Shown piece after piece: positions 32,521-41,211 of a DNA stretch of 64,000 bases; position 1 is the stretch's first letter, and every line of letters begins with the position of its first letter. The DNA is from Elusimicrobiota bacterium (GTDB lineage: Bacteria; Elusimicrobiota; Elusimicrobia; UBA1565; UBA9628). The position numbers and the translations under genes were made by a program. The notes under the pieces are model-generated. The model was not told the origin of the DNA. It saw only the letters and a program-made list of their open reading frames with translations, and did not search any database. The stretch covers positions 17,674 to 81,673 of the forward strand of contig JACQWX010000018.1 of the NCBI GenBank assembly GCA_016209035.1, given 5' to 3'.

Positions 32521-33182
32521 CGGTCTTTCAACTTCTTCTCGATCCACAGCGTCCCCAAGGTGGAGAGCTGCCTGGACCCGACGAAGCGCTTGCCCGCCAC
32601 GAAGAAGGTCGGCGTGGCCGACACGAGGCGGGTCTTGCCTTCCTCCATGTCGGAGGCCACCGCGGCATCGACGGCCGGGTCGGCGAGGCAGCCCGAGAAG
32701 GCCTTGGCGTCGAGATGCAGGTCGGAGGCGTATTTGGCGAACCACATCGCAAGGGACGAGGGGGGGGCCGACTCGGGGCCGCGGGGCACCCATTCCCGCT
32801 GCCGCTCGAAGAGCCGGTCGTGGTACTGCCAGAAGGCGCCCTGCCGGCCCGCGCATTCGGCGGCGACCGCGGCCGCCCGGGCGGACGGATGCGGCCGCTC
32901 CAGCGGGTAGTGCTTGAAGATGAGGCGGATGTCCTTGCCGTAGGCGGAGAGCACCGATTTCATCGTTGCGTGTCCGGCGCTGCACGCGGGACACTCGAAA
33001 TCCGAGTACTCCACGATGACGATGCGGGCCGCCGGATCTCCGGTCCGGCGGTACGAGGGCGAGTCCGCGGCGTAGGGCTTGTAGTGCGCCCGCGCCGCCA
33101 GGACGGCCAGGAGCGAGGCGGCCAGGACCACCGCGCCGCCCAGAACCGTCCGTCCGGTCTTCGAGGCCGGGAGCATGGGCAT
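32517..33182 (-). CDS. DsbA-like thioredoxin-fold protein, membrane-anchored
   Basis: This 221-residue protein has an N-terminal uncleaved-looking anchor (VLGGAVVLAASLLAVLAARA). A thioredoxin-fold domain of the DsbA/DsbG type follows, with active site CPAC in EYSDFECPACSAGH near residue 65, and a cis-Pro region (VSATPTFFVAGKRFVGS). It probably oxidises or isomerises disulfides in exported proteins. It is the first gene of the operon with the MauE-like and receiver genes and overlaps the former by 4 bp. Several small secreted proteins in this window have paired cysteines and are possible substrates. Confidence 0.85.
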   Translation of the reverse strand: MPMLPASKTGRTVLGGAVVLAASLLAVLAARAHYKPYAADSPSYRRTGDPAARIVIVEYSDFECPACSAGHATMKSVLSAYGKDIRLIFKHYPLERPHPSARAAAVAAECAGRQGAFWQYHDRLFERQREWVPRGPESAPPSSLAMWFAKYASDLHLDAKAFSGCLADPAVDAAVASDMEEGKTRLVSATPTFFVAGKRFVGSRQLSTLGTLWIEKKLKDR

Positions 33183-33242
33183 ATTATAACAGAACGGGAG
33201 AGGAGGACGGGAAGCCGTGGCCCAGGTGCCAGGCTTGGGGAG

Positions 33243-34496
<1,254 letters not shown>

Positions 34497-34627
34497 AGAT
34501 ACCTCCCATATCCGCCCGCGCGCGAGCGCGGGCAAGACTCGGCGTTACGGCGCTGAGGAGATGATGGGAGAGATTATAGCACAAAAGGAGGGACTTTGGA
34601 CCCAGATGCCGATAGGTCTTTTGGTCC

Positions 34628-35299
34628 CTAGAAGAGTGCCAGGAACCTGTCCTCGTATTCCTCGAAGAGCCCGCGCTCCCTGAGCTTGGCTCCCAGGGCT
34701 TGCCTCGCCGCGGGGTCGGCCGTGGCGGCGGCGAAGAGGGCTTCGATCTCGCGGCGCAGGGCGGCGGCCCTCTTGCCTTCAGGGTCGAAGAGGCCGCGGC
34801 GCTCGAGGTCCCGGACATGGACCGGGAAGGAGCGGGCCGCCTCTTCGAGGGTCAGCTTCATGAGCGCGAGGCTCCAGCCCGCGTCGGGGCAGCGCAGGAT
34901 GGCGCCGTGACGCTCCTCGTCTCGGTCGAGCTCCGCGCGGATGCGATCGGCCACTGCGGGCGGCCTCTCGGACACCACCGTCGCGGAGAAGCCCTCGTTC
35001 TTGAAGTTGTACTCGAGGGCCCTCAAGAGGTCGCCGTAGGCGGAGGACACCCAGTCGGTGAACTCGGCCGTCGATTCTCCGAACCCCTGGAACCTCTCCT
35101 TGAACGAGTCGGGCGTCAGTATCTGGGGCCTTTCGGAGACCACGGAGCCCTTGCGGATGCGGGTCCTGTCCGGGGGGCCGCCCAGGGGAGAGAGGAGGTG
35201 GTAGGAGATCTTGGTGGCCCCGAAGGTGGAGAGCGCCCTCCGGGGGGAGCGCAGGACCTCGGTCTGCCGCAGGAGCGCCTCAATGGCCGGCCTTTCCAT
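34628..35299 (-). CDS. Hypothetical soluble protein, helical
   Basis: I do not recognise this 223-residue protein. It has no signal peptide or membrane segment. The middle (FTDWVSSAYGDLLRALEYNF) and the C-terminal half (KRAAALRREIEALFAAATAD) are rich in charged residues, Ala and Leu, and look helical. It is divergent from the radical SAM gene at 35379, sharing a 79-bp intergenic region with an imperfect inverted repeat (GTGTCGGGCATC near 35304 and GATGCCTGACAC near 35356). No function is proposed. Confidence 0.6.
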   Translation of the reverse strand: MERPAIEALLRQTEVLRSPRRALSTFGATKISYHLLSPLGGPPDRTRIRKGSVVSERPQILTPDSFKERFQGFGESTAEFTDWVSSAYGDLLRALEYNFKNEGFSATVVSERPPAVADRIRAELDRDEERHGAILRCPDAGWSLALMKLTLEEAARSFPVHVRDLERRGLFDPEGKRAAALRREIEALFAAATADPAARQALGAKLRERGLFEEYEDRFLALF

Positions 35300-35378
35300 A
35301 AGGTGTCGGGCATCGAGTCATGCTGTTGCGTCGACTTGAATAACTTGATAACTTGATGCCTGACACTCATTATACAAC

Positions 35379-36380
35379 ATGGCTGTGGATGGGCGGTTCG
35401 TCCTGACGGGCGCCAAGAGGGTCCTCGATTCGAGGCCTTTCTACGCGCAGATGGTCGTGACCGACGACTGTAACCTGCGTTGCGCCTACTGCGACGAATA
35501 CGCCGCCGGAGCATCTCTCCCGCCGCTTGAGGAGCTCAAGAGCCGCGTCAACCGGCTTGACGAGCTCGGTGCGCTCGTCTACGACCTGCTCGGCGGCGAG
35601 CCCCTCCTCCACCCGGGCATCGCGGGGCTGGTCAGCCATGTGAAGGGGAAGCGCAAGGGCTCGAATCTGTGCACCATCATCACCAACGGCTTCCTCCTCA
35701 CCCGCCAGGGCGTCCGGGACCTCAACGCCGCGGGGCTCGACTTCATGCAGGTCTCGGTGGATTCGGTCGAGCCGACGCCGGCGTCGCAGAAGTCGCTCAA
35801 GGCCGTCCTGCCCCGGCTGCGGCTGCTGGCCGAGGAGGCGAAGTTCACGGTGGAGGTCCAGACCGTCCTGTGCGAGTCCACCGTGGACGCCTATGACGAT
35901 TTCCGCAGGATCCTCGGCGGCCTGCCCTTCTCCTTCGGCTTCTCGGTCCAGCACGGTCCCGGCGGCCGCGTCGCCATCCGGGGGGAGAAGTACCTCGCGC
36001 TCCTGCGCAAGTACGGCGTGTTCGAAGGGATCAATTTCTACGGCAAGCACCTCTCGGAGATGCTGCGCGGCGATTTCTCGCGCCCCTGGAAATGCCTGGC
36101 CGGGTTCAAGTTCCTCTACGTCAACGGCGCGGGCGAGGCTCAGTGGTGCGGCCAGCAGCGCGCAGAGAGCCGGCCCTTGTGGGCGCTGAGCCTGCGGGAC
36201 CTGCGCTCCAACGACCGGCACAAGCCCTGCGAGCCGGGGTGCTCGCTGGGCTGCGTGCGCCTGATATCGCACGCCCTGGGCCAGCCGGTCCGGACGCTCG
36301 GCGCGAGCGTCCGGTTGATGCTCGGCGCGGTCTTCCGGCGGAAGGCCGGGGCGCGGTCGAGGCCGGAGGCCGGGGCCTGA
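35379..36380 (+). CDS. Radical SAM protein
   Basis: This 333-residue protein carries the radical SAM cluster motif CNLRCAYC (C-x3-C-x2-C, near residue 29), the G-G-E-P SAM-binding loop (LLGGEPLLHP), and ITNGFLL and VSVDSVEPT in the barrel. The C-terminal part has several cysteines (KCLAGF, QWCGQQ, PCEPGCSLGCVR), suggesting an auxiliary FeS or SPASM-like cluster. The reaction is unknown; relatives mature peptides or modify cofactors. A TATAC hexamer about 10 bp upstream of the ATG fits a very short leader. It is not adjacent to a precursor-peptide gene that I can recognise. Confidence 0.85.
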   Translation: MAVDGRFVLTGAKRVLDSRPFYAQMVVTDDCNLRCAYCDEYAAGASLPPLEELKSRVNRLDELGALVYDLLGGEPLLHPGIAGLVSHVKGKRKGSNLCTIITNGFLLTRQGVRDLNAAGLDFMQVSVDSVEPTPASQKSLKAVLPRLRLLAEEAKFTVEVQTVLCESTVDAYDDFRRILGGLPFSFGFSVQHGPGGRVAIRGEKYLALLRKYGVFEGINFYGKHLSEMLRGDFSRPWKCLAGFKFLYVNGAGEAQWCGQQRAESRPLWALSLRDLRSNDRHKPCEPGCSLGCVRLISHALGQPVRTLGASVRLMLGAVFRRKAGARSRPEAGA

Positions 36381-36390
36381 AGCCGCCCTC

Positions 36391-36408
36391 GCGGGCCGAA
36401 GGGCCCGC
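36391..36408 (+). terminator. Possible hairpin terminator after the radical SAM gene
   Basis: GCGGGCC (36391-36397) pairs with GGCCCGC (36402-36408) across a GAAG loop, 10 bp after the stop. There is no T-tract, so it may act only as an RNA 3'-end stabiliser. Confidence 0.35.
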
Positions 36409-36451
36409 CGGGTCATAGGCCTTTGGCCCCTTCCCTTATGGGCCCTCCTTT

Positions 36452-36460
36452 TGGTACAAT
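36452..36460 (+). promoter_or_regulatory. Extended -10 promoter element
   Basis: TGGTACAAT (TG-N-TACAAT) lies 46 bp upstream of the ATG at 36506. The expected -35 position has no good match, which suits an extended -10 promoter. AGGAGGT at 36491-36497 is the ribosome site. Confidence 0.45.
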
Positions 36461-36505
36461 GGACCCATTGGTGATTGGGCCTTCGGGCCCAGGAGGTATC
36501 CCTCG

Positions 36506-37432
36506 ATGAGAAGAGTCTCACTCGTGATCCCGGCGGCAGTCGTCGCTTTGGTCCTGTCGTCGGCAATCCAGGCCTACGCCGGAGGCGCAGGCGCCGAGCT
36601 GCCAGGATTGGATTTCGACCAGGGCATCGACGCTTCGGACGTCCTGAAGGTCGCCCGCGAGAAGGCGGCCGACTCGAAGGTCGCCAAAGACGTCGCGGTC
36701 CGTCCGCTGTACCGCCGGTATGAGCGGGACTGCGTGAACTTCACGATCGGAGCCAACGACGCCCCGCAGACCGAGGCGGTCTGGCTGCGCAGCACGGAAT
36801 GGGTCGAGGAGTGCCACCCGACCGGGCCCAACGGCTCTCAGACCTGCTACGAGCGGCCGGGCATGACCTACAGGGAGCGCGCTCAGATCACGATCCGCGA
36901 CCGGCAGACTCTCTTCCCGTGGGAGTACGACAGCTTCGACGTCTGCCTCGAGGGCCCGTGGCTCAACATCTGGAGCCGGGAGACCGCCTACGAGTACAAG
37001 ACCGTCCAGGGCGGCAGCTACAACGGCAACTTCGTGCTCGTCCCGGTCAAGAAGATCCAGATGAAGCCCGATCCCGCCGGGATCGTCGCCCAGTCGTTCA
37101 CGCCCCGGATGGCGTTCGCGGCCAGGGACAAGTGGGTTTCCTACTACGCGGGCGAGACGACGGTGCTCGCGCTCAAGCTGCGCAAGTCCGTCCCGGGCTG
37201 GTTCGACGCCACATTGCTCGAGAAGGAACTGAGCTTCGCGGCCGCCGAGACCTATACCGTGGACTTCATGGCCTACGCCAAGGAGTTCTCGCAGAAGCTC
37301 GAGGCCGGCAAGCCCTACTACGTCGAGTACTCCTTCAAGAGGATCGGCAAGATCTCGAAGGACAAGCTCATGAAGGTCGGCGAGTCCGACAAGGCCGTCT
37401 ATCAGTCGGCTCCCGCGGCGCTGGGCCGCTAG
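36506..37432 (+). CDS. Hypothetical secreted protein
   Basis: I do not recognise this 308-residue protein. It has a signal peptide (MRRVSLVIPAAVVALVLSSA then IQAYA) and a strong Shine-Dalgarno, AGGAGG. The mature N-terminus is GGAGAELPGLDFDQGID, reminiscent of the LPGIE motif elsewhere in the window. The middle is rich in Trp/Tyr/Glu and beta-like, with four cysteines (RDCVNF, EECHPTG, TCYERPG, DVCLEG) that could form two disulfides. The C-terminal half is charged and ends APAALGR. A perfect hairpin terminator follows 14 bp after the stop. It is likely periplasmic or surface-exposed. Confidence 0.7.
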   Translation: MRRVSLVIPAAVVALVLSSAIQAYAGGAGAELPGLDFDQGIDASDVLKVAREKAADSKVAKDVAVRPLYRRYERDCVNFTIGANDAPQTEAVWLRSTEWVEECHPTGPNGSQTCYERPGMTYRERAQITIRDRQTLFPWEYDSFDVCLEGPWLNIWSRETAYEYKTVQGGSYNGNFVLVPVKKIQMKPDPAGIVAQSFTPRMAFAARDKWVSYYAGETTVLALKLRKSVPGWFDATLLEKELSFAAAETYTVDFMAYAKEFSQKLEAGKPYYVEYSFKRIGKISKDKLMKVGESDKAVYQSAPAALGR

Positions 37433-37446
37433 GCTCCTGGACCGCG

Positions 37447-37493
37447 CAAGACCAAGGCCCCTCCGGGCTTCGCCCGGAGGGGCCTTGGTCTTG
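37447..37493. terminator. Strong bidirectional terminator hairpin
   Basis: A perfect 21-bp inverted repeat (37447-37467 with 37473-37493) with a CTTCG loop lies between the convergent genes ending at 37432 and 37503. The arms start CAAGACCAAGG. It can serve both strands; T-tracts are short (CTTG). Confidence 0.85.
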
Positions 37494-37502
37494 CGGCGCC
37501 GC

Positions 37503-37844
37503 TCAAAGGATCGGCGCGAAGAAGATGCCGAGGCGGATGTCGGTGATCAGCATCTTCTCGCCGAAGTTCATGCAGTAGCCGACGCTGACTCCAGGCGGCT
37601 CAGGACCTGGGCAGAAAAGGTCCATGACCCTGCAGGAGTTGGCCCGGCGCAGATACTGCCTGGTCGTGTAGCAGTTGGCCAGGATCTCCTTGCGGACCGC
37701 GGCCGTGCCCCCTTCCCAGGACTTCGAAACGCAAAAAGTCTTCTCCTCGGCGGTCAGGCCCTCCGCGGGGTCGGAGGCCGCCCAGAGAGCGGCGAGCGGC
37801 AGGAGCATGCATCCGACGACGAATGCGTAGAAAATCCGTGTCAT
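37503..37844 (-). CDS. Small secreted Cys-containing protein divergent from TPR kinase 1
   Basis: The start at ATG 37844 has GGAGGTGCC upstream and a signal peptide (MTRIFYAFVVGCMLLPLAAL then WAA). The mature protein of about 90 residues has six or seven cysteines; its beginning EGLTAEEKTFCVSKSW and later ILANCYTTRQYLRRAN follow the same plan (L-x3-E-x2-FC, then C-x3-R/F) as the two small proteins at 40430 and 40744. It is transcribed away from the TPR-kinase gene at 37936 from back-to-back promoters sharing one palindrome. It could be an extracytoplasmic ligand or regulator of that kinase, inferred from synteny only. Confidence 0.65.
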   Translation of the reverse strand: MTRIFYAFVVGCMLLPLAALWAASDPAEGLTAEEKTFCVSKSWEGGTAAVRKEILANCYTTRQYLRRANSCRVMDLFCPGPEPPGVSVGYCMNFGEKMLITDIRLGIFFAPIL

Positions 37845-37870
37845 GTCGGCACCTCCGTCCTTCATTTTGA

Positions 37871-37916
37871 AGTATAACAGGGGTTTCTTGACATTTCAAG
37901 GGTGAGGGGGTACACT
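37871..37916. promoter_or_regulatory. Divergent promoters sharing palindrome CTTGA-N4-TCAAG
   Basis: Plus strand: TTGACA (37888-37893), 17 bp, TACACT (37911-37916), driving the kinase gene at 37936. Minus strand: TTGAAA (37899-37894), 17 bp, TATACT (37876-37871), driving the gene starting at 37844. The two -35 boxes abut and together form the palindrome CTTGACATTTCAAG (37887-37900), a likely operator. Confidence 0.75.
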
Positions 37917-37935
37917 TTTCCTGGAGGCCCTTCCC

Positions 37936-40380
37936 ATGAACACGCCGCTTCCTCTCACCATCTTGCTGGCCATGGCGCTCTGCGTCCCTTTCCGGGCGAC
38001 CGCGCAGGGCGGGACTCAGCCCGAAACCGAGACCGGGACCCAGACCGAAGAGACCTCGACCGGCCAGGGTGGGCCTGGCGTCGGCATGACCGTCCCCAAG
38101 CCGCGCCCCAAGACCCAGGAGGAGCTTCAGGAACTGCTGGACGAGCAGATGCTACGGGAATTCATAACCGGATACGGGCAGCTCAGGGACGAGGCCAAGA
38201 ACAACCCCATGGGCCTTACCGAGGATGACTGGGCGCGACTTACCTACGGCGCGAAGAACCTGCTGAAAAACGCCCAGACCCCGATGATCCGCGACAGCAT
38301 GAGAAGAACGGCGGACACCATCCTCGATAGCTACACCACCTACCTCAAGAAGAAGAAAGAGCAGGAGGAAGCGGGGCAGACGCCGGTCGACACCAAACCG
38401 CCCAATACAAGGAAGGCTGAGGAGATGTTGTGGGACCTGCGCAAGACCGCCGCCCAATTCAGGATCGACCAGGAGCCCGGAAGTTCCATCGGCTACTCGC
38501 AGCTGGGCCGAGACAACGTGGCCGAAGGCAATTTCCGGGAAGGAGCCAGCCTGCTCGAGAAGGCCGTCCAGCTCAAGTCCGACGACCCCAGGACCTACTC
38601 GGCTTACGGTACGGCCGCCTATCATCTGGGAGATTTCAAGCTGGCCCAGCGCGCCGCTTCCCAGGCCCTCAAGATCGACCCCAAGGATCAAGCGGCGTTC
38701 GCCGTGCTGCGGCTGGCCGAAGGGCGCTCTCCGACAGTGACGCTGCCGTCGGTCCTGACCGGCGCCGAGGGGTCGTTCGCGGCGGCGTCCTTGTCCGGCG
38801 ACGCCGTGGCGGCGCCCGCGGCCCGCGGGTCGTCGGTCGGCGCCCAGAACCCCGGGGCTGCGTCGAGGGGTCCCAGCGCGGCGATGGCGGCCGCGGTCCA
38901 GCGGTCCATGGCCTTCGCCAAGGAGGCGGCCGCGGCGTTGGCCGTGAAGGACTACCTCCGGGCCATCGAGGCTGCCGGCAAGGCCATCGAGCTCAACCGG
39001 AACAACGCCCAGGCGTGGAACTACCGGGCCATCGCCAACAGCAAGCTCGGCCGCTACGAAGACGCGGTCAAGGACGCGAGCTTCGCCCTGAGCCTGGCGC
39101 CCGGCAACACGGCGGCGTTCCATACCCGGTCCTGGGCCCTGAACAAGCTGGGAAGACATAAGGAAGGGCTGGCCGACGCCGACGGCGTCTTGGCGCGCGA
39201 GCCGGACAACGCCTTCGCGTACCAGAACCGGGCCTTCGCCCTGGCGGGCCTGGGGGACAGGAAGGGGATGATGGCGGCCCTCAAGCGCTCCGCCGAGCTG
39301 GACTCCAGGTTCAAGGCGAGGTACGACGCCGCCATCCAGGCGCCGGAGAACTCGGATGTCCTGTTCCTCTTCGACCAGGAGCCGGCGCCCAAGCCCGGTC
39401 TGCCCGGGCCCGGAGCTTATCCACCCAGGCGCTGGGGCGTCATCGCCGTTTCCATCATCTCGGGCGGCCTTCTGGCGGCCCTGGCGCTGCTGCACCTCGT
39501 CTCAGCGAGCTGGCGGGAGAGGATGTCTACCGCCGCGCGGCGCCTGCTCGGCGGTCCGGCGGCCGCGCCTCAGGCCGCCGGGGGCTTCTGGACGAAGTAC
39601 AGGCTGGTTGGTGCGGTCGGGACCGGCGGCATGGGCGTGGTGTACGAGGCGCTCGACTCCTCGCTCGACCGGCGGGTGGCCATCAAGAAGATGCGCGACG
39701 AGATCCGACTCGACCGCCGGGAGCGCGAGCGCTTCCTGCAGGAGGCCCGGACCGTGGCGTCGCTCCGGCACCCGAACATCGTCGAGATATACTCGATCGT
39801 GGAGGACGGGGGGGACATCTATCTGGTCTTCGAGTTCGCCGTGGGAAAGACCCTGCACGAGGTCCTCTCCGAGTCCGGGCCGCTCCCGTTCGAGAAGGCC
39901 GAGCGCATCCTCAAGGACGCCTGCGAGGCGGTGGGCTACGCGCACGCGCACAAGGTCGTGCACCGGGACATCAAGCCCTCGAACATCATGGTGACGGACG
40001 AGGGGGCGAAGGTGATGGACTTCGGGGTGGCGCGCCAGGCCAAGGACGCGGCGACCAAGGTGATGACGAACACGGTGGTGGGTACGCCGCCGTACATGGC
40101 GCCCGAGTCGGAGCAGGGGACGGTAGGCCCCCAGTCGGACGTGTACGGCCTGGGGGTGGTGTTCTACGAGATGCTCGCCGGCAAGCTCCCCTTCGCCGGC
40201 GTCGGCGCCGGGATGCTGCTCAACAAGATCAACGGCCGGTTCACCCCGCCCTCGCAGGCGGTCCAGGGACTGCCCGCGGGCATCGACGAGGTGATGGCCC
40301 GGGTGCTGGCCCCGGACCCGGCCAGGCGCTACCGGACGGCCTTGGAGTTCATCTCAGCGGTCAGGAGTCTCAAGGCGTAG
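37936..40380 (+). CDS. TPR-transmembrane-Ser/Thr protein kinase fusion (paralogue 1)
   Basis: This 814-residue protein has a signal peptide (MNTPLPLTILLAMALCVPF), a long extracytoplasmic part with two groups of TPR repeats (about residues 180-265 and 330-470), and one transmembrane helix (GVIAVSIISGGLLAALALLH, near 500). A Hanks-type kinase domain follows from about 555: glycine loop GTGGMGVVYE, Lys in VAIKKM, HRDIKPSN near 676, DFG near 694, APE-like MAPESEQ. The kinase is therefore cytoplasmic and the TPR part periplasmic, the reverse order of PknB-type sensors. All catalytic residues are present. Two paralogues follow at 41212 and 43627. It probably senses a periplasmic partner, perhaps the divergent small Cys-containing protein. 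Confidence 0.9.
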   Translation: MNTPLPLTILLAMALCVPFRATAQGGTQPETETGTQTEETSTGQGGPGVGMTVPKPRPKTQEELQELLDEQMLREFITGYGQLRDEAKNNPMGLTEDDWARLTYGAKNLLKNAQTPMIRDSMRRTADTILDSYTTYLKKKKEQEEAGQTPVDTKPPNTRKAEEMLWDLRKTAAQFRIDQEPGSSIGYSQLGRDNVAEGNFREGASLLEKAVQLKSDDPRTYSAYGTAAYHLGDFKLAQRAASQALKIDPKDQAAFAVLRLAEGRSPTVTLPSVLTGAEGSFAAASLSGDAVAAPAARGSSVGAQNPGAASRGPSAAMAAAVQRSMAFAKEAAAALAVKDYLRAIEAAGKAIELNRNNAQAWNYRAIANSKLGRYEDAVKDASFALSLAPGNTAAFHTRSWALNKLGRHKEGLADADGVLAREPDNAFAYQNRAFALAGLGDRKGMMAALKRSAELDSRFKARYDAAIQAPENSDVLFLFDQEPAPKPGLPGPGAYPPRRWGVIAVSIISGGLLAALALLHLVSASWRERMSTAARRLLGGPAAAPQAAGGFWTKYRLVGAVGTGGMGVVYEALDSSLDRRVAIKKMRDEIRLDRRERERFLQEARTVASLRHPNIVEIYSIVEDGGDIYLVFEFAVGKTLHEVLSESGPLPFEKAERILKDACEAVGYAHAHKVVHRDIKPSNIMVTDEGAKVMDFGVARQAKDAATKVMTNTVVGTPPYMAPESEQGTVGPQSDVYGLGVVFYEMLAGKLPFAGVGAGMLLNKINGRFTPPSQAVQGLPAGIDEVMARVLAPDPARRYRTALEFISAVRSLKA

Positions 40381-40386
40381 CGCGGC

Positions 40387-40406
40387 GCCCGGCCTTCAAG
40401 CCGGGC
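40387..40406. terminator. Hairpin between convergent genes
   Basis: GCCCGGC (40387-40393) pairs with GCCGGGC (40400-40406) over a 6-nt loop, between the stop of kinase 1 and the stop of the small gene at 40430. There is no T-tract. Confidence 0.4.
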
Positions 40407-40429
40407 GGCTGGTTGCGCTGCGGCGCGTA

Positions 40430-40747
40430 TTACTTTCGCTTGTTCCCCCGCTTCTTGAGAGCGGCAATCCAGATGTCCTCTTCCTCCGGCGTGCGGCAAT
40501 AGAGTTTCTTGGCGCCGCCTGGGATGTCGTCCTCCATGGCGTAGCCCTCAATGTAGTTGTGCATCCAGGACCGGAAGTTCTTGCAGGCCGGCATGGCGGC
40601 GCCCTCATCCTGATGGCTCGACACCGTAGCCTCGCAGAATTCGATCTCGTCGTCCGGCAGGGTTTCCGGCGTCCTTTCGTGGGCAGGGGCAATGGACGGC
40701 AAGGTCAGCGCGATGGCGCCGAAAGCAATCGCGGTCAGGATCTTCAT
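40430..40747 (-). CDS. Small secreted Cys-containing protein (paralogue b)
   Basis: This 105-residue protein has a signal peptide (MKILTAIAFGAIALTLPSIAP). The mature part has three cysteines in the pattern EIEFCEA, MPACKNFRSWM, LYCRTPEEED, and a basic C-terminus. It is clearly paralogous to its upstream neighbour at 40744-41055, with which it overlaps by 4 bp (ATGA), so the two form an operon divergent from TPR kinase 2 and convergent with kinase 1. The Cys spacing resembles the protein at 37503. The function is unknown. Confidence 0.72.
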   Translation of the reverse strand: MKILTAIAFGAIALTLPSIAPAHERTPETLPDDEIEFCEATVSSHQDEGAAMPACKNFRSWMHNYIEGYAMEDDIPGGAKKLYCRTPEEEDIWIAALKKRGNKRK

Positions 40748-41055
40748 TCTTTTCGCGAGGCGTTGACCCTCTTGGCGATCGCCGCGAGCCGCTTGTCCTT
40801 CTCATCAGTGCCCGGGCGGCAATAGGCGGCGCTCGATCCTCTGGGAATCTCCGACGGATCCGCGCCGTTGAGCATCCAGACCCGGAACGCCTTGCAGGCA
40901 TCCATCGCGGCGCCCGGCGTATTGTTCACGACCTGCTGGCAGAACTCAATCTCGCTTTGCGGCAAGGTGGCCAATGTCACCGCGTCTCCGGCGATGACGA
41001 AGGACGGCAAGGCGCATACGGCGACGCCGAAAGCAGCGACGATCAAAGCGCGCAT
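40744..41055 (-). CDS. Small secreted Cys-containing protein (paralogue a)
   Basis: The start at ATG 41055 is fixed by GGAGGTCATT just upstream; longer frames (ATG 41067, 41118) lack a ribosome site. The 103-residue protein has a signal peptide (MRALIVAAFGVAVCALPSF). The mature part has SEIEFCQQ, MDACKAFRVWM and AYCRPGTDEKD, the same pattern as paralogue b. It is driven by a minus-strand promoter TTGATT-N17-TACACT (41123-41095) whose -35 lies in a CTTGA-N4-TCAAG palindrome. It could be an exported partner of the adjacent kinase; this is inference. Confidence 0.72.
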   Translation of the reverse strand: MRALIVAAFGVAVCALPSFVIAGDAVTLATLPQSEIEFCQQVVNNTPGAAMDACKAFRVWMLNGADPSEIPRGSSAAYCRPGTDEKDKRLAAIAKRVNASRKE

Positions 41056-41094
41056 AATGACCTCCATATGAGCCGGAGAAAAGCTTCCAACGTA

Positions 41095-41124
41095 AGTGTA
41101 ACATGGAACCCTTGACAAATCAAG
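41095..41124 (-). promoter_or_regulatory. Promoter of small secreted operon with palindromic operator
   Basis: Minus strand: TTGATT (41123-41118), 17 bp, TACACT (41100-41095). The -35 lies inside the palindrome CTTGACAAATCAAG (41111-41124), the same operator type as at 37887 and 41167. Confidence 0.7.
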
Positions 41125-41166
41125 GGGTGCGCGGACCGTTTTACCGGCTTTTTACGATGCCGGAAT

Positions 41167-41196
41167 CTTGACAAATCAAGAGGGTGGGGGTAGACT
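41167..41196 (+). promoter_or_regulatory. Promoter of TPR kinase 2 with palindromic operator
   Basis: TTGACA (41168-41173), 17 bp, TAGACT (41191-41196), with the palindrome CTTGACAAATCAAG at 41167-41180, centred 56 bp from the neighbouring palindrome. The predicted transcript start is about 9 nt ahead of the ATG at 41212, and no Shine-Dalgarno is seen. Confidence 0.72.
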
Positions 41197-41211
41197 TGGA
41201 ATGACAATGCC

